Source of the DNA: Desulfovibrionales bacterium
GTDB taxonomy: Bacteria; Desulfobacterota; Desulfovibrionia; Desulfovibrionales; Desulfonatronaceae
Direction of reading: 5' to 3'
DNA: 58,902 nucleotides
Assembly: GCA_007693505.1 (NCBI GenBank)
Contig: REDL01000081.1
Coordinates: forward strand, 1 to 58,902
Part shown: positions 17,770-26,029 of the stretch, one piece after another
Layout of the letters: every line of letters begins with the position of its first letter
Position numbering within the stretch: position 1 is the stretch's first letter
Made by a program: the position numbers and the translations under genes
Notes under the pieces: model-generated
What the model was told of the DNA's origin: nothing
The model's input: the letters and a program-made list of their open reading frames with translations, nothing else
The model's database searches: none

Positions 17770-19127
17770 GCTGGAGTTTCGCGTTGTCCCCCCCTTTTTC
17801 CTCCCTGCCACCTGCTCCTGGAAGCGTCTCAGCGTCTAAAACGCCTTTTCCTCCCCTGAGGCTTTCCTGGCTGATCTGGGGGCTGGGGGCTTCACTGTAC
17901 TTCATGAGTTTTTATCAGCGGGTCGCTCCGGCGGTGATGACCGATCTGCTGATGAGCGACTTTCAGATCGGAGCCGCGGCTCTGGGCAATTTTTCGGCTT
18001 TTTACTTTTACAGTTACGTGGCCATGCAGGTTCCAACCGGCATGCTGGCGGACCATTGGGGGCCGCGACGTCTCCTCACGGCCGGCGCGGTGCTGGCCGC
18101 CGTAGGCACCATCTTTTTCGCCATGGCCAATACCGTGCACCTGGCCAACATTGGTCGACTGCTCATCGGCGGCTCCGTGGCCGTGGCCTGGGTGACCCTG
18201 ATGAAGCTGGCCACCCACTGGTTTCCACCGCGCATGTTCGCCTTTGTCACCGGAATCGGCCTGTTGATAGGGGTGACTGGCGCGGTCACCGCCGGAGCCC
18301 CCCTGCGCCTGCTGGCCGACGTCCTTGGCTGGCGGGAAGTCATGGGTATTCTGGGACTGAGCTGTCTGGCCGTGGGCGCGGCCATCTGGGTGATCGTCCG
18401 GGATGACCCCACGGAAAGGGGGTATGCCTCGTACGGCCCGGTTCCGGGATCGACAGCCAAAGCCTCATCGGGAATGTTGCAGGGACTTGCCCGAATCTTC
18501 CGGTACCGGAACACCCTGCTGCTCACCGTGGCCCAGGGCGGCATGGTCGGGACGGTGTTGGCCTTTGGCGGGCTTTGGGGCGTCCCCTTTCTGGAAACCC
18601 GCTATGCGCTATCCCCTCTGGCAGCCGCAGCGTTGAATTCCACGATCATGATCGTCTGGGCTCTGTCCGGTCCCCTGCTGGGCTTTTTCTCGGACAGACT
18701 TGGTACCCGCAAGAGGCTGTATGTGAGCGCATCCTGCGCTGCCCTGGTTTGCTGGTCTTTCGCGTTGCTGATGCCAGCCCTGCCCTTGGCCCTGTTCATC
18801 ATTGCGGCCATGATCGGAGCCGGGGCCTGCGGTGTGGTCATCGTCGGTTTCGCCTTTGCCAAGGAGTCGGTCCCTTCTCATCTGTCCGGGACGGCGTCCG
18901 GAGTTTGCAACATGGGGGCCATGTCCGGCCCGATGATTCTCCAGCTTGCAGCCGGTTGGCTTCTGGACCGGCACTGGCAAGGAGAGATGCTCCACGGAGC
19001 AAGGCTCTATGATGTCTTCGCCTTCCAGATGGCCTTCGTGCCCATGGTTGCCTGGCTGTCCATCACCGCCGGCCTGGCTCTGCTGATGCGGGAAACCCAC
19101 TGTCGCCCCCCTCGGGAAACATCGTAA
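17766..19127 (+). CDS. Major facilitator superfamily transporter
   Basis: A 453-residue membrane protein with about twelve hydrophobic segments. The MFS loop 2-3 signature is present as GMLADHWGPRRLLTAG and the later equivalent as GFFSDRLGTRKRLY. The first 35 residues are a proline- and serine-rich cytoplasmic tail. YQRVAPAVMTDLLMSDF resembles the MFS group around nitrate and organic-acid carriers, but the substrate is unknown. It is translationally coupled to the EamA gene, making a two-transporter operon. Confidence 0.85.
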   Translation: MSWSFALSPPFSSLPPAPGSVSASKTPFPPLRLSWLIWGLGASLYFMSFYQRVAPAVMTDLLMSDFQIGAAALGNFSAFYFYSYVAMQVPTGMLADHWGPRRLLTAGAVLAAVGTIFFAMANTVHLANIGRLLIGGSVAVAWVTLMKLATHWFPPRMFAFVTGIGLLIGVTGAVTAGAPLRLLADVLGWREVMGILGLSCLAVGAAIWVIVRDDPTERGYASYGPVPGSTAKASSGMLQGLARIFRYRNTLLLTVAQGGMVGTVLAFGGLWGVPFLETRYALSPLAAAALNSTIMIVWALSGPLLGFFSDRLGTRKRLYVSASCAALVCWSFALLMPALPLALFIIAAMIGAGACGVVIVGFAFAKESVPSHLSGTASGVCNMGAMSGPMILQLAAGWLLDRHWQGEMLHGARLYDVFAFQMAFVPMVAWLSITAGLALLMRETHCRPPRETS

Positions 19128-19289
19128 TCCTTGTTACTTGAGACAGTGGTTTTGCCTTGAGCCGCTCATGTTGCGAGGAGGTCACCTCACCTGGAATCAT
19201 GCGTGAAAGTGACGAATCGCCTGGCGGGGAGCAAATCCGGTTTCGCAACATCCCGGCAACACTTGCAATCGAAGGATGACGATGCACCC

Positions 19290-20327
19290 ATGATGATCAC
19301 CTCCATCTTTCTCCCGCCGATGGCCAAATCAAGTGGAGGTCTGGCCGTCCTGCTGCAAATCGCGGAACATCTGAATCAGGCAGGGATGCCGGTGCAGCTC
19401 GTTCGCCGGGAAAGCCGGCGGCCATTGCTTCCCGAGGAGTGTACGGTGCCGGTGGTGGACTGGGAGACCTTGAAACTGGACAGCCGGCATCTCTGGCTGA
19501 TTCCCGAGGGCTGGACCAACGCCTTGGCCCCGGGACTGCGTGCCGGGGCGCATTGTCTGGTCTATGTCCAGAACTGGGCGTATCTCTTTTCCAGCCTGCC
19601 CAAAAGCGTTTCCTGGAGAGGACTGTCAACCACCTTCCTGGCGGTGTCCCGCCCCGTGGCCTGGTTTATCGCCAAGGTATTGGGGCAGCCGAGCCAAGTG
19701 GTCCGGCCGGGTATTGATCGTACGTTGTTTCGTCCCATGACCGGCAAACCGGAAGGCCCCTTGCGCGTGGCGTACATGTCCCGCAAGAACAAGGCCCTGG
19801 CCGAATTGATCCAGGCCGTATTCTCGGCCAGAAACCCGGAGTTGGCCACACCGAACCGGATCACCTGGACGGACATTCATGGCCGATCCCAGGCCGAAGT
19901 TGCCGAACGGCTGAACCAGAGTCACATTTTTTTGGCCACCGGTTTTCCGGAAGGCTGCCCATTGCCACCTTTGGAGGCCATGGCCTGCGGCTGCCTGCCC
20001 GTGGGATTTGCCGGATTTGGGGGGTGGGAGTACATGGTCTCCATGGCCATGGGGGCCATGGAGGGGCGGGAAGGAGCGCCACATCCGCGGCCCTGGTTTC
20101 CGATTCCGGAAAACCCCTGGCAAGGCAACGGGTTCTGGGTCCCGGACGGCGACGCCTTGGCTGCGGCCCTGGCTCTGGAACATGCCGTGCAGCTCTGGAC
20201 AGACCGGGGTGCGGATCTGGCCATGGCCTTGCAGGCCGGGCAACAAACCGCTGATGCTTTTGACCTGAAAACCCAACGCACCCAGGTCCTTGAGGCGTGG
20301 GCGCAGCTTGGCATCATGGACGACTAG
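19290..20327 (+). CDS. Glycosyltransferase, group 1-like
   Basis: A 345-residue GT-B-fold protein. The N-terminal SGGLAVLLQIAEHLNQAGMPV is the usual glycine-rich first domain, VVRPGIDRTLFRP the linker, and SHIFLATGFPEGCPLPPLEAMACGCLPVGF the C-terminal nucleotide-sugar-binding E-x7-E region. Family members transfer sugars to polysaccharides or glycans. An in-frame GTG at 19203 would add 29 residues without family resemblance, so the ATG pair at 19290 is used. It is convergent with dnaA, and no terminator was found in the 194-base gap. Confidence 0.85.
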   Translation: MMITSIFLPPMAKSSGGLAVLLQIAEHLNQAGMPVQLVRRESRRPLLPEECTVPVVDWETLKLDSRHLWLIPEGWTNALAPGLRAGAHCLVYVQNWAYLFSSLPKSVSWRGLSTTFLAVSRPVAWFIAKVLGQPSQVVRPGIDRTLFRPMTGKPEGPLRVAYMSRKNKALAELIQAVFSARNPELATPNRITWTDIHGRSQAEVAERLNQSHIFLATGFPEGCPLPPLEAMACGCLPVGFAGFGGWEYMVSMAMGAMEGREGAPHPRPWFPIPENPWQGNGFWVPDGDALAAALALEHAVQLWTDRGADLAMALQAGQQTADAFDLKTQRTQVLEAWAQLGIMDD

Positions 20328-20521
20328 TACCGCCGCGCCCAGCAATTGCTCCGAAGCAGCGTTTTCACAATCAAGCTGTATCGTGGCGACCTGCAATCAC
20401 CTTTTTTTTACGGGGATACTGTCCGCAAGTCGCGGCGTGAAGAGTGGCAACATCTTTCTGATGCAATCAAGATTTCAGCATCTGGGACTCGGGAGACGAT
20501 TTCCCCGCAAGGTCCGGATGG

Positions 20522-22171
20522 TCACTGCAAGGCCTGCGAACCGATGCTTTGAGACTCCAATGTTTGCACCAGTCGGTCCATCTGTCGTCCGACAGGACTT
20601 TGTCGGGACAGCTCCCGCTCCACGTGCGTAATGCCCTTGATCACCGTGGAATGCTTGCGGTTGAAGGCCTCGCCGATGTGTTTCAGGGAAAGGTCCGTGT
20701 GTTTGCGGGCCAGGTAAAAAATCGTGTTCCGGGCCAGCACATTTTGCTTTTTCCGGCTCTTGGTCCGCAGGCTGTCCTGGGAGAGGTTGAAGGACCGACA
20801 AATGAAGGAAATAATCGTGTCCAAGTCCGGCTTGGAACCGTGCGGCGCATAGTTGCGCAGCACTTCAAGGGCCAACCCGTGGGTTATGTGCTGGTTCATC
20901 AGCCGGGCCTTGATCACCAGGTTCTGCAGGCAATTTTCCAGGAGACGGATGTCGTTGTGGATGGAACCGGCGAAGAGTTCGTTCACGTCCTGGGGAATCT
21001 GCACCTGGAACACGCGGGCCTTGGCCTCCAGGATGCGCATTCGGGTTGCAAAATCCGGCTTGTCGATCACGGCCATGAATCCGTCACAAAACTGTGAGGC
21101 CAGCAGGCTGTCCAGCTTGGGCAACTCCTTGGGCAGGAAAGAGCTGGTGAACACCACTTTTTTTCCGGCTCCCCGCAAGGCTTTGACCGTGGCCAGGAGT
21201 TCCTCCTGGGTCTTTTCCTTGCCTTGCAGAAAATGAATGTCCTCCAAAAGCAAGACATCCACCCCGTCCCGAAAGCCGGCCTTGAAGCTCTCCATCTCCC
21301 GCTGTTTCAGGGCCATGACCATCCGACAGGCAAAATCCTCGGCACTGAGATAGGCCAGTCGAACCCGGCCGCCTTTCGGGGCACCACCAGTGGACAACTC
21401 CTGCCCGATAGCCTGGAGGATGTGGGTCTTGCCCAATCCTGGAGCGGAGCAGATATAGAACTGGTCCGTGACCAGTTGCTGCCGGCAGATGCTTCGGGCA
21501 GCGCTAAAGGCCAGTTCATTGCTGGGGCCAACCACAAAGTCTTGAAATGAAAAACGCCAGTTCCCGGCTCCCGCGACACCATCACCGCGGGCCTGGGCAG
21601 TGGAGCGAATTATCGGGGCCGCGAGGGGCAGGGTGTGTTGCCGGGGCGCGGAGGCTGATTGCTGCCGGGCACGCTGGGGCACGGACCGTTCCATGCGACC
21701 GTCGGGACCAACGCCGATTCCGGAAATATTTCCCGCAGCCTGCCCCGATTGTGTCTCGGAAATCTTCGCGGTTTTCCGTTCAGGAAGAGTTCCGAGAGGA
21801 TTGTCGGTAAACTGTTGCGGACGTTGTCCGGAAACACTGGCGGGAACACTGCCGTGAGTATGAGTTGGAGTGCCGCCGACAACACGTCCAAACACGCCTC
21901 CTGGCTTCCGGCCATCAGCACCAAGGCAAAACGCTTGGGATGCACACTCCAACCGCACGGGCAGTTCCCGGTCCGCGGCCTGCCGCAGGGCCTGTTCGAT
22001 GACCTCCAGATACCGGTTCTTGACCCAGGAGGCCACGAAACCGTTGGATGCGGTCAGCACCAGTCCGTCCTGTTCCAGGCGGGCGCCCAAAGGAGTCAAC
22101 CAAGCCCGGACATGTACCGGATTGATTGATTTTTCTAAAATTTCCAGAGTTTTTTTCCACACGACGCTCAT
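20522..22171 (-). CDS. dnaA: Chromosomal replication initiator protein DnaA
   Basis: A 549-residue replication initiator. Domain I is MSVVWKKTLEILEKSINP; a long, poorly conserved linker follows (about 90-215); the AAA+ domain has SAPGLGKTHILQAIG (Walker A) and VLLLEDIHFLQGKEKTQEE (Walker B); the C-terminal box-binding domain ends with GEAFNRKHSTVIKGITHV. The frame is open to an ATG 54 nt upstream (22225), so a longer form is possible; 22171 matches domain I of related proteins. No dnaN or recF follows. The AT-rich region in front may be regulatory or part of an origin. Confidence 0.93.
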   Translation of the reverse strand: MSVVWKKTLEILEKSINPVHVRAWLTPLGARLEQDGLVLTASNGFVASWVKNRYLEVIEQALRQAADRELPVRLECASQAFCLGADGRKPGGVFGRVVGGTPTHTHGSVPASVSGQRPQQFTDNPLGTLPERKTAKISETQSGQAAGNISGIGVGPDGRMERSVPQRARQQSASAPRQHTLPLAAPIIRSTAQARGDGVAGAGNWRFSFQDFVVGPSNELAFSAARSICRQQLVTDQFYICSAPGLGKTHILQAIGQELSTGGAPKGGRVRLAYLSAEDFACRMVMALKQREMESFKAGFRDGVDVLLLEDIHFLQGKEKTQEELLATVKALRGAGKKVVFTSSFLPKELPKLDSLLASQFCDGFMAVIDKPDFATRMRILEAKARVFQVQIPQDVNELFAGSIHNDIRLLENCLQNLVIKARLMNQHITHGLALEVLRNYAPHGSKPDLDTIISFICRSFNLSQDSLRTKSRKKQNVLARNTIFYLARKHTDLSLKHIGEAFNRKHSTVIKGITHVERELSRQSPVGRQMDRLVQTLESQSIGSQALQ

Positions 22172-22225
22172 GGGGTCGATACGTACATCGAGCGGACAAA
22201 AAGAGGCAACCAGCATATTCCCCAT

Positions 22226-22457
22226 TTTTTCTCATGCAAAAAACAAACTTGAGAAATAGTAACAAATTGAAATTAATATTTTTTTATATGCCATATAATG
22301 CTAAGCCGCCAAATCATTGATCACTTCCCCATCTTGGCAAAAATCAGGTGTCCTGTGGCTTGAGCGGCGTCAAGCTCCTTTCCAAAAAAAGTCAAAGTCG
22401 ATAATTTTAGAAAAAACACTTTTTTTTACGATTTCTCTTCATTTTTCATAATGCCTG
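22226..22457. other. AT-rich region upstream of dnaA
   Basis: A 230-base stretch with many A and T runs, in strong contrast to its GC-rich neighbours, lying between the divergent-looking ends of dnaA and the HAD gene (both on the minus strand). It must hold the dnaA promoter. I did not find clear TTATNCACA DnaA boxes, so an oriC assignment is only a possibility. Confidence 0.4.
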
Positions 22458-23135
22458 TTACCGAAGGCTCCCTGTTGCCGGGAATTCTGCTTTGGGAGTT
22501 TTTAGGGGTGCCAACCCTGGACAGAAGGCCCGCAGCCCGGAGATGAACGCCTCTTGGTCAGAGAATAAAATCGTATTCAACCCCACCTCCGTGGCCCGCT
22601 GGATATGCCCGGCATTGTCATCCACAAACAGCACCTGCTCTGGTTGCAAATCCATCTCTCCAAGGACACGCACAAACGTCTCCGGTCGGTATTTACTCAT
22701 CCCCAGCCGGAAACTGTTGAAGACCTGCTCGAACTCGGCATAGAACCCATGGCGGCTGTCCAGCTCCTCCAGCCAGTTGGTTTGGTCGCTGAGCATGGCC
22801 ACCCGCAGTCCGGATTGCCGCAACACTCTGACAAAATCCAACATCCAGGGCCGGAGGACAAACCCATCCAGAATGATCCGCCGCATTGTTTCCGCGGGCA
22901 GGGGCAGACCGATCACTGTTTCGATGCGGTTCCAAAATACCGACTCGTCAACACGTCCCTCCAGGTACCCACAAGTGTAGATCTCCCGGCTTACAACAGA
23001 AAAAAACGTCTCACCATCCAGACCGCCTTCGCGGGCAACCTGGTGCAACCCATGATAAAAACCCTCATCAGCCAGTACTCCGCCAAAATCAAACAACACG
23101 GCCTGCACTGTACAAGGGGCATCGGACATCTCCAT
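22458..23135 (-). CDS. HAD superfamily hydrolase (subfamily IA)
   Basis: A 225-residue phosphatase-like protein with the three HAD motifs: LFDFGGVLADEG (the nucleophile D; the second D replaced by G, as in epoxide-hydrolase-type HADs), MLSDQTNWLEEL, and K in SKYRPETF plus FVDDNAGHIQRA. The substrate is unknown. Three ATGs occur in tandem (GAGATG repeats); the middle one, 6 nt after AGGAG, is used. A terminator separates it from the amphi-Trp gene upstream, so it is an independent transcript. Confidence 0.85.
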   Translation of the reverse strand: MEMSDAPCTVQAVLFDFGGVLADEGFYHGLHQVAREGGLDGETFFSVVSREIYTCGYLEGRVDESVFWNRIETVIGLPLPAETMRRIILDGFVLRPWMLDFVRVLRQSGLRVAMLSDQTNWLEELDSRHGFYAEFEQVFNSFRLGMSKYRPETFVRVLGEMDLQPEQVLFVDDNAGHIQRATEVGLNTILFSDQEAFISGLRAFCPGLAPLKTPKAEFPATGSLR

Positions 23136-23145
23136 CTCCATCTCC

Positions 23146-23189
23146 TAAAAAAATGTCCGAAGCAGCCGGGATTGGGCCGCTTCGGACAT
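23146..23189 (-). terminator. Terminator ending the GAK cassette
   Basis: Read on the minus strand, ATGTCCGAAGC (23189-23179) pairs with GCTTCGGACAT (23163-23153) with inner GC pairs and a small loop, followed by seven Ts (23152-23146). It lies about 80 nt after the amphi-Trp stop. Confidence 0.85.
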
Positions 23190-23268
23190 CACATTTCGTT
23201 ACATGCTGATTGACTTCTTCCATGGCGCCGGTCTTCGCCGGCCTTGCCCTGCTTTGCAGCACAGGGGA

Positions 23269-23703
23269 TCATCGCCCGGCGCTTTGCGCATCCTCATCGA
23301 CTTTTGGCGCATCGGGGTCCGGCTTGCCCAAAACCAACCCGTCAGAATCCGAGGCCCCCGCCTGTCCCTCCTGGAGCTCGATGGCCGGAGCACTGACGGC
23401 CGGCATGGACTGGTTGCCTCCAAGGGGCGGTTCTTGTTCTTCGGAGGAAATAGTGATCAGCTGACTCTCTTCCTCGGCACGCTCCCGGTACCAGGACAGC
23501 TCCATTTCAAACTTCTCCTTGCCCTTTTTGGCCGAGGCCTTGACCTCCATATCAACCTTCTGATCCGGGCAGAGGGTGACAAACTCCTCACCTTGGCGCA
23601 CGCAGATCGTTCCTTCCTTCAGCCCCGCAATCAGGTCTTCCAGGTAGGTCACCACCTGGCTGGTCTCCATGACACCCTTTAACTTGACTTCCTTTTTGGA
23701 CAT
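23269..23703 (-). CDS. Amphi-Trp domain protein, GAK cassette
   Basis: A 144-residue protein. The first 75 residues match the amphi-Trp domain: a helix VVTYLEDLIAGLKEGTI followed by amphipathic strands and the conserved terminal FEMELSWYRE with the tryptophan. The rest is a low-complexity acidic tail (Pro, Glu, Asp and Ser rich), probably disordered. Amphi-Trp domains of unknown function occur singly or in GAK systems. The ATG at 23703 has AAGGAG 7 nt upstream. It is the last gene of the cassette, 240 nt after the CofD-like gene; the gap holds nothing recognisable. Confidence 0.8.
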   Translation of the reverse strand: MSKKEVKLKGVMETSQVVTYLEDLIAGLKEGTICVRQGEEFVTLCPDQKVDMEVKASAKKGKEKFEMELSWYRERAEEESQLITISSEEQEPPLGGNQSMPAVSAPAIELQEGQAGASDSDGLVLGKPDPDAPKVDEDAQSAGR

Positions 23704-23945
23704 GACTTGCTCCTTCAACGCTTCGTTCAGTTAAACGACACAGCACGCATTGCCTGTTCTTTCTTCGGCAAGCGACTTCAGGGTCAGCGCCGGCACCAGC
23801 AATTGCGCATTCCGCGATGACGTTGCTTTTGCGGAAGATACCGGCATCATCCCCCTCGCGACAGCATCCGCATTGCCGAGACAGATCCGCAAAGAAACCG
23901 GCTTCCACAACAGCAAGATCCAAACCAGCACCTCCTCCAGGGTGA

Positions 23946-25139
23946 TCAGACCAGGGAAAGCAGCACCCTGAGCACCCGCTCCCCATCCAACCGCTGGCCG
24001 GCTCCATCGTCGGCCAGCGGGCAACGTAAAACCGTAATCCCCTGACTTTCCATCGCAGTCACGTCCACGGGGTGGACATAGCTGCTGTCACGCTCATCCA
24101 GCAGCACGAGATTCAGCAGCCGGTCCACAGGCAGTACGGCCGTGCTGCCCTTGCGGAGATAATCCAGCAATACGGCAGTGCTGTCGGCAAGGGACATGCC
24201 GAACTGTTCCGGATCCGTGCCGGCATTGGGCACATACACCTTGGGACAGTCATTTTCAGCAATGGCCTGGCCAACCCCTTCAGGCAGCAGGTTGGCGATC
24301 AGGCTGGAGTAGAAACTGCCCATGGGAAAGCAGATCAGGTCGGCCTGCCGGATCAGATCCCGGACTTTTTCCCGGATGGCCACCTGAACCGGATCGATCC
24401 GCAAGCGGCTGTTGCTGATGCTGACCCGCTGGACCTTCGAGGTGATCGGGGGAACCTCCTTGCCTGTGAGCAGGTGCTGACCCACGATGGTTTCCCCGCT
24501 TTCCAGTTCCGCTGCCAGATGCAAATACCGGTTCATGATCGGCCGGACCACGCCGCGGACTTCGGCCAGCTTGGAGAACAGGAAGACCATTGAATCAATG
24601 CGGCGCTGGCTGGTCAGATACCCGGCGGTCAGGATCAAATTTCCGATACTGGCTCCGCGCAGGTCGAAGTCCTTCGGCATTTTTTCCTGGAAAATCCGCA
24701 GGTAATTCCGGACGATCTTGCGCATTGGATCCGGTATGTCGCGAACAAGAGCGTCTCTCCCGGAAACCAACCGCCGCAGACTTTGGCAGAGTTCCTCCGG
24801 CGATGCGGTTTTGGACAAACGATGAGCAAACAATTCCCGTACTTCCGGATTGCCCTTCACACTCTGGTCCGCCAAGGCCATCAATCGGCTACGCAGATCA
24901 CCCACCGCCGGCATCTGAAAGGCTTCGCGGAGTTTGGCCGAACTGCCGCCGGAGTCCAGCGGCGTGACCAAATGGATGGAATTGTGCGTATAGCGGACCA
25001 ACTCCCGGCTCAGCGGATTCAGTGCGGAACCACCGCTGAAAAACAACAGTCGCGGCCCCATCTCCGGCGCTTTCAAATACCGGGCCAGACGCAGCTCATC
25101 GGGAATCAGCGCGGTGCGGGAGATACGGATTTGTTGCAC
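23946..25139 (-). CDS. GAK system CofD/YvcK-like protein
   Basis: A 397-residue protein of the CofD/YvcK fold. Family segments: LLFFSGGSALNPLSREL near residue 32, PLDSGGSSAKLREAF then VGDLRSRLMALAD (YvcK has DDGGSSGRLR and PPGDIRNCL), ADLICFPMGSFYSSLIANLL and KVYVPNAGTDPEQFG. CofD transfers a lactyl-phospho group to Fo; YvcK-type proteins bind UDP-sugars or related nucleotides. The GAK version has no assigned reaction. A GTG at 25139 is the start, with a weak ribosome binding site. It is cut off from the rest of the cassette by the brnT/brnA locus, so it may need its own promoter in 25140-25216. Confidence 0.82.
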   Translation of the reverse strand: MQQIRISRTALIPDELRLARYLKAPEMGPRLLFFSGGSALNPLSRELVRYTHNSIHLVTPLDSGGSSAKLREAFQMPAVGDLRSRLMALADQSVKGNPEVRELFAHRLSKTASPEELCQSLRRLVSGRDALVRDIPDPMRKIVRNYLRIFQEKMPKDFDLRGASIGNLILTAGYLTSQRRIDSMVFLFSKLAEVRGVVRPIMNRYLHLAAELESGETIVGQHLLTGKEVPPITSKVQRVSISNSRLRIDPVQVAIREKVRDLIRQADLICFPMGSFYSSLIANLLPEGVGQAIAENDCPKVYVPNAGTDPEQFGMSLADSTAVLLDYLRKGSTAVLPVDRLLNLVLLDERDSSYVHPVDVTAMESQGITVLRCPLADDGAGQRLDGERVLRVLLSLV

Positions 25140-25216
25140 GGAGAGCTCGCAAAAACATCTGCAGCAAAAAACACAAATTTACTTGCAATTCTGTTTAAAA
25201 AAAGTAAGTTTCAAGA
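25140..25216 (+). promoter_or_regulatory. Shared regulatory region between CofD-like gene and brnTA
   Basis: An AT-rich 77-base gap between divergent genes contains TTTACTT near 25178 and its near-complement AAGTAAG near 25203, a candidate operator for the BrnA antitoxin, which in known BrnTA pairs represses its own promoter. Confidence 0.35.
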
Positions 25217-25637
25217 ATGAATTTTGTATGGGATTGCATAAAAGATGCCGCCAACTAGGTAAAGCACGGCATCAGTTTTGATAAAGCCCGCAATCTTTGG
25301 GACGACCCCGGCCGACTTCAAATTCTGGCTCCGTATCCACTGCAAAACAGGTACATCATAAGGTCACTGCAAAAAGTCCCTTTTCCTGCGAAAAGGTGTG
25401 ATGTGATTTTGCTCAACACCCTGGAAAGACTGGATTCCGGCTTTCGCCGGAATGACGAATTTCAAGGTTTTGCGACTTTCTGCAGTAACATCATATCATT
25501 ATCGGTAAAATCGTCGCCAGTTTTTGGACGGGCATATTCACCATCAGAAACAACATGATCCGGCCCATCTCTGGAGACGTTCGCGAAGAAAGGAAAAAGC
25601 ACTCTATGACCAAACCAATGCTCGCCATGACCAATGA
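25217..25637 (+). pseudogene. BrnT-type toxin gene, triply disrupted
   Basis: The 5' part reads MNFVWDCIKDAAN, then TAG at 25256-25258, then VKHGISFDKARNLWDDP, the hallmark N-terminus of BrnT ribonuclease toxins (W-D-x-x-K, KHGISF, DP). It continues to NRYII at 25360, where a MITE-like element begins. Beyond it, IGKIVASFWTGIFTIRNN then IRPIS matches the BrnT core; one base is then missing, because the typical RRSRRKEKALYDQ tail lies in the next frame and ends at TGA 25635-25637. Nonsense codon, insertion and frameshift together mean no toxin can be made. The adjacent antitoxin gene is intact. Confidence 0.8.
25361..25487. mobile_element. MITE-like element inserted in brnT
   Basis: The element starts GGTCACTGCAAAAAGTC and ends GACTTTCTGCAGTAA, imperfect inverted repeats matching over about 15 bases with two differences. 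The middle has a GATTCCGGCTTTCGCCGGAAT hairpin of the kind seen in the dispersed repeats at 57.8 and 58.8 kb. ACATCATA is found on both sides (25353-25360 and 25488-25495), a likely target duplication. It encodes nothing. Confidence 0.7.
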
Positions 25638-25872
25638 AGAGTTCGACCAACGCTTTGACAACGGAGAAGATACCCACACCCTGGTTGATCTTTCTCAAGC
25701 CATCATCACAAAACCGGGGAAAAAATGTCGGATCACCATTGACGTCAGCCAAACCCTGGTTGACTCCATTGACCGCATCCGCCACCAGATCGGGGTCGAC
25801 CGCGGTGCGCTGATCAAAGTCTGGCTTCATGAACGGGTACAAAAGGAACTCACACGGACCAACTCCCAGTAA
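25606..25872 (+). CDS. BrnA-like CopG family antitoxin
   Basis: An 88-residue protein with an N-terminal acidic segment (MTNEEFDQRFDNGED) and a ribbon-helix-helix C-terminus (CRITIDVSQTLVDSIDRIRHQIG to ALIKVWLHERV), the layout of antitoxins paired with BrnT. It would bind the toxin and repress the operon; with brnT destroyed it is an orphan. ATG 25606 is chosen, though 25627 (MTNEEF) is equally likely. It sits on the opposite strand inside the GAK cassette, and the 157 bases to the convergent HPr-kinase-like gene hold no recognised feature. Confidence 0.75.
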   Translation: MTKPMLAMTNEEFDQRFDNGEDTHTLVDLSQAIITKPGKKCRITIDVSQTLVDSIDRIRHQIGVDRGALIKVWLHERVQKELTRTNSQ

Positions 25873-26029
25873 CACTTCGCACTCGGACTTCCCTTCCGAT
25901 AGTGGGACCGGGTACGAATTCAAGTTATTGGCGAGCAAGCGGAATCGATCTTGATACCGCCACGGGCCCGGAGAACTGCAATTTTTCAAGCGAATAACAC
26001 CGTACGGAAGTAGAACTGGTATACACCCT

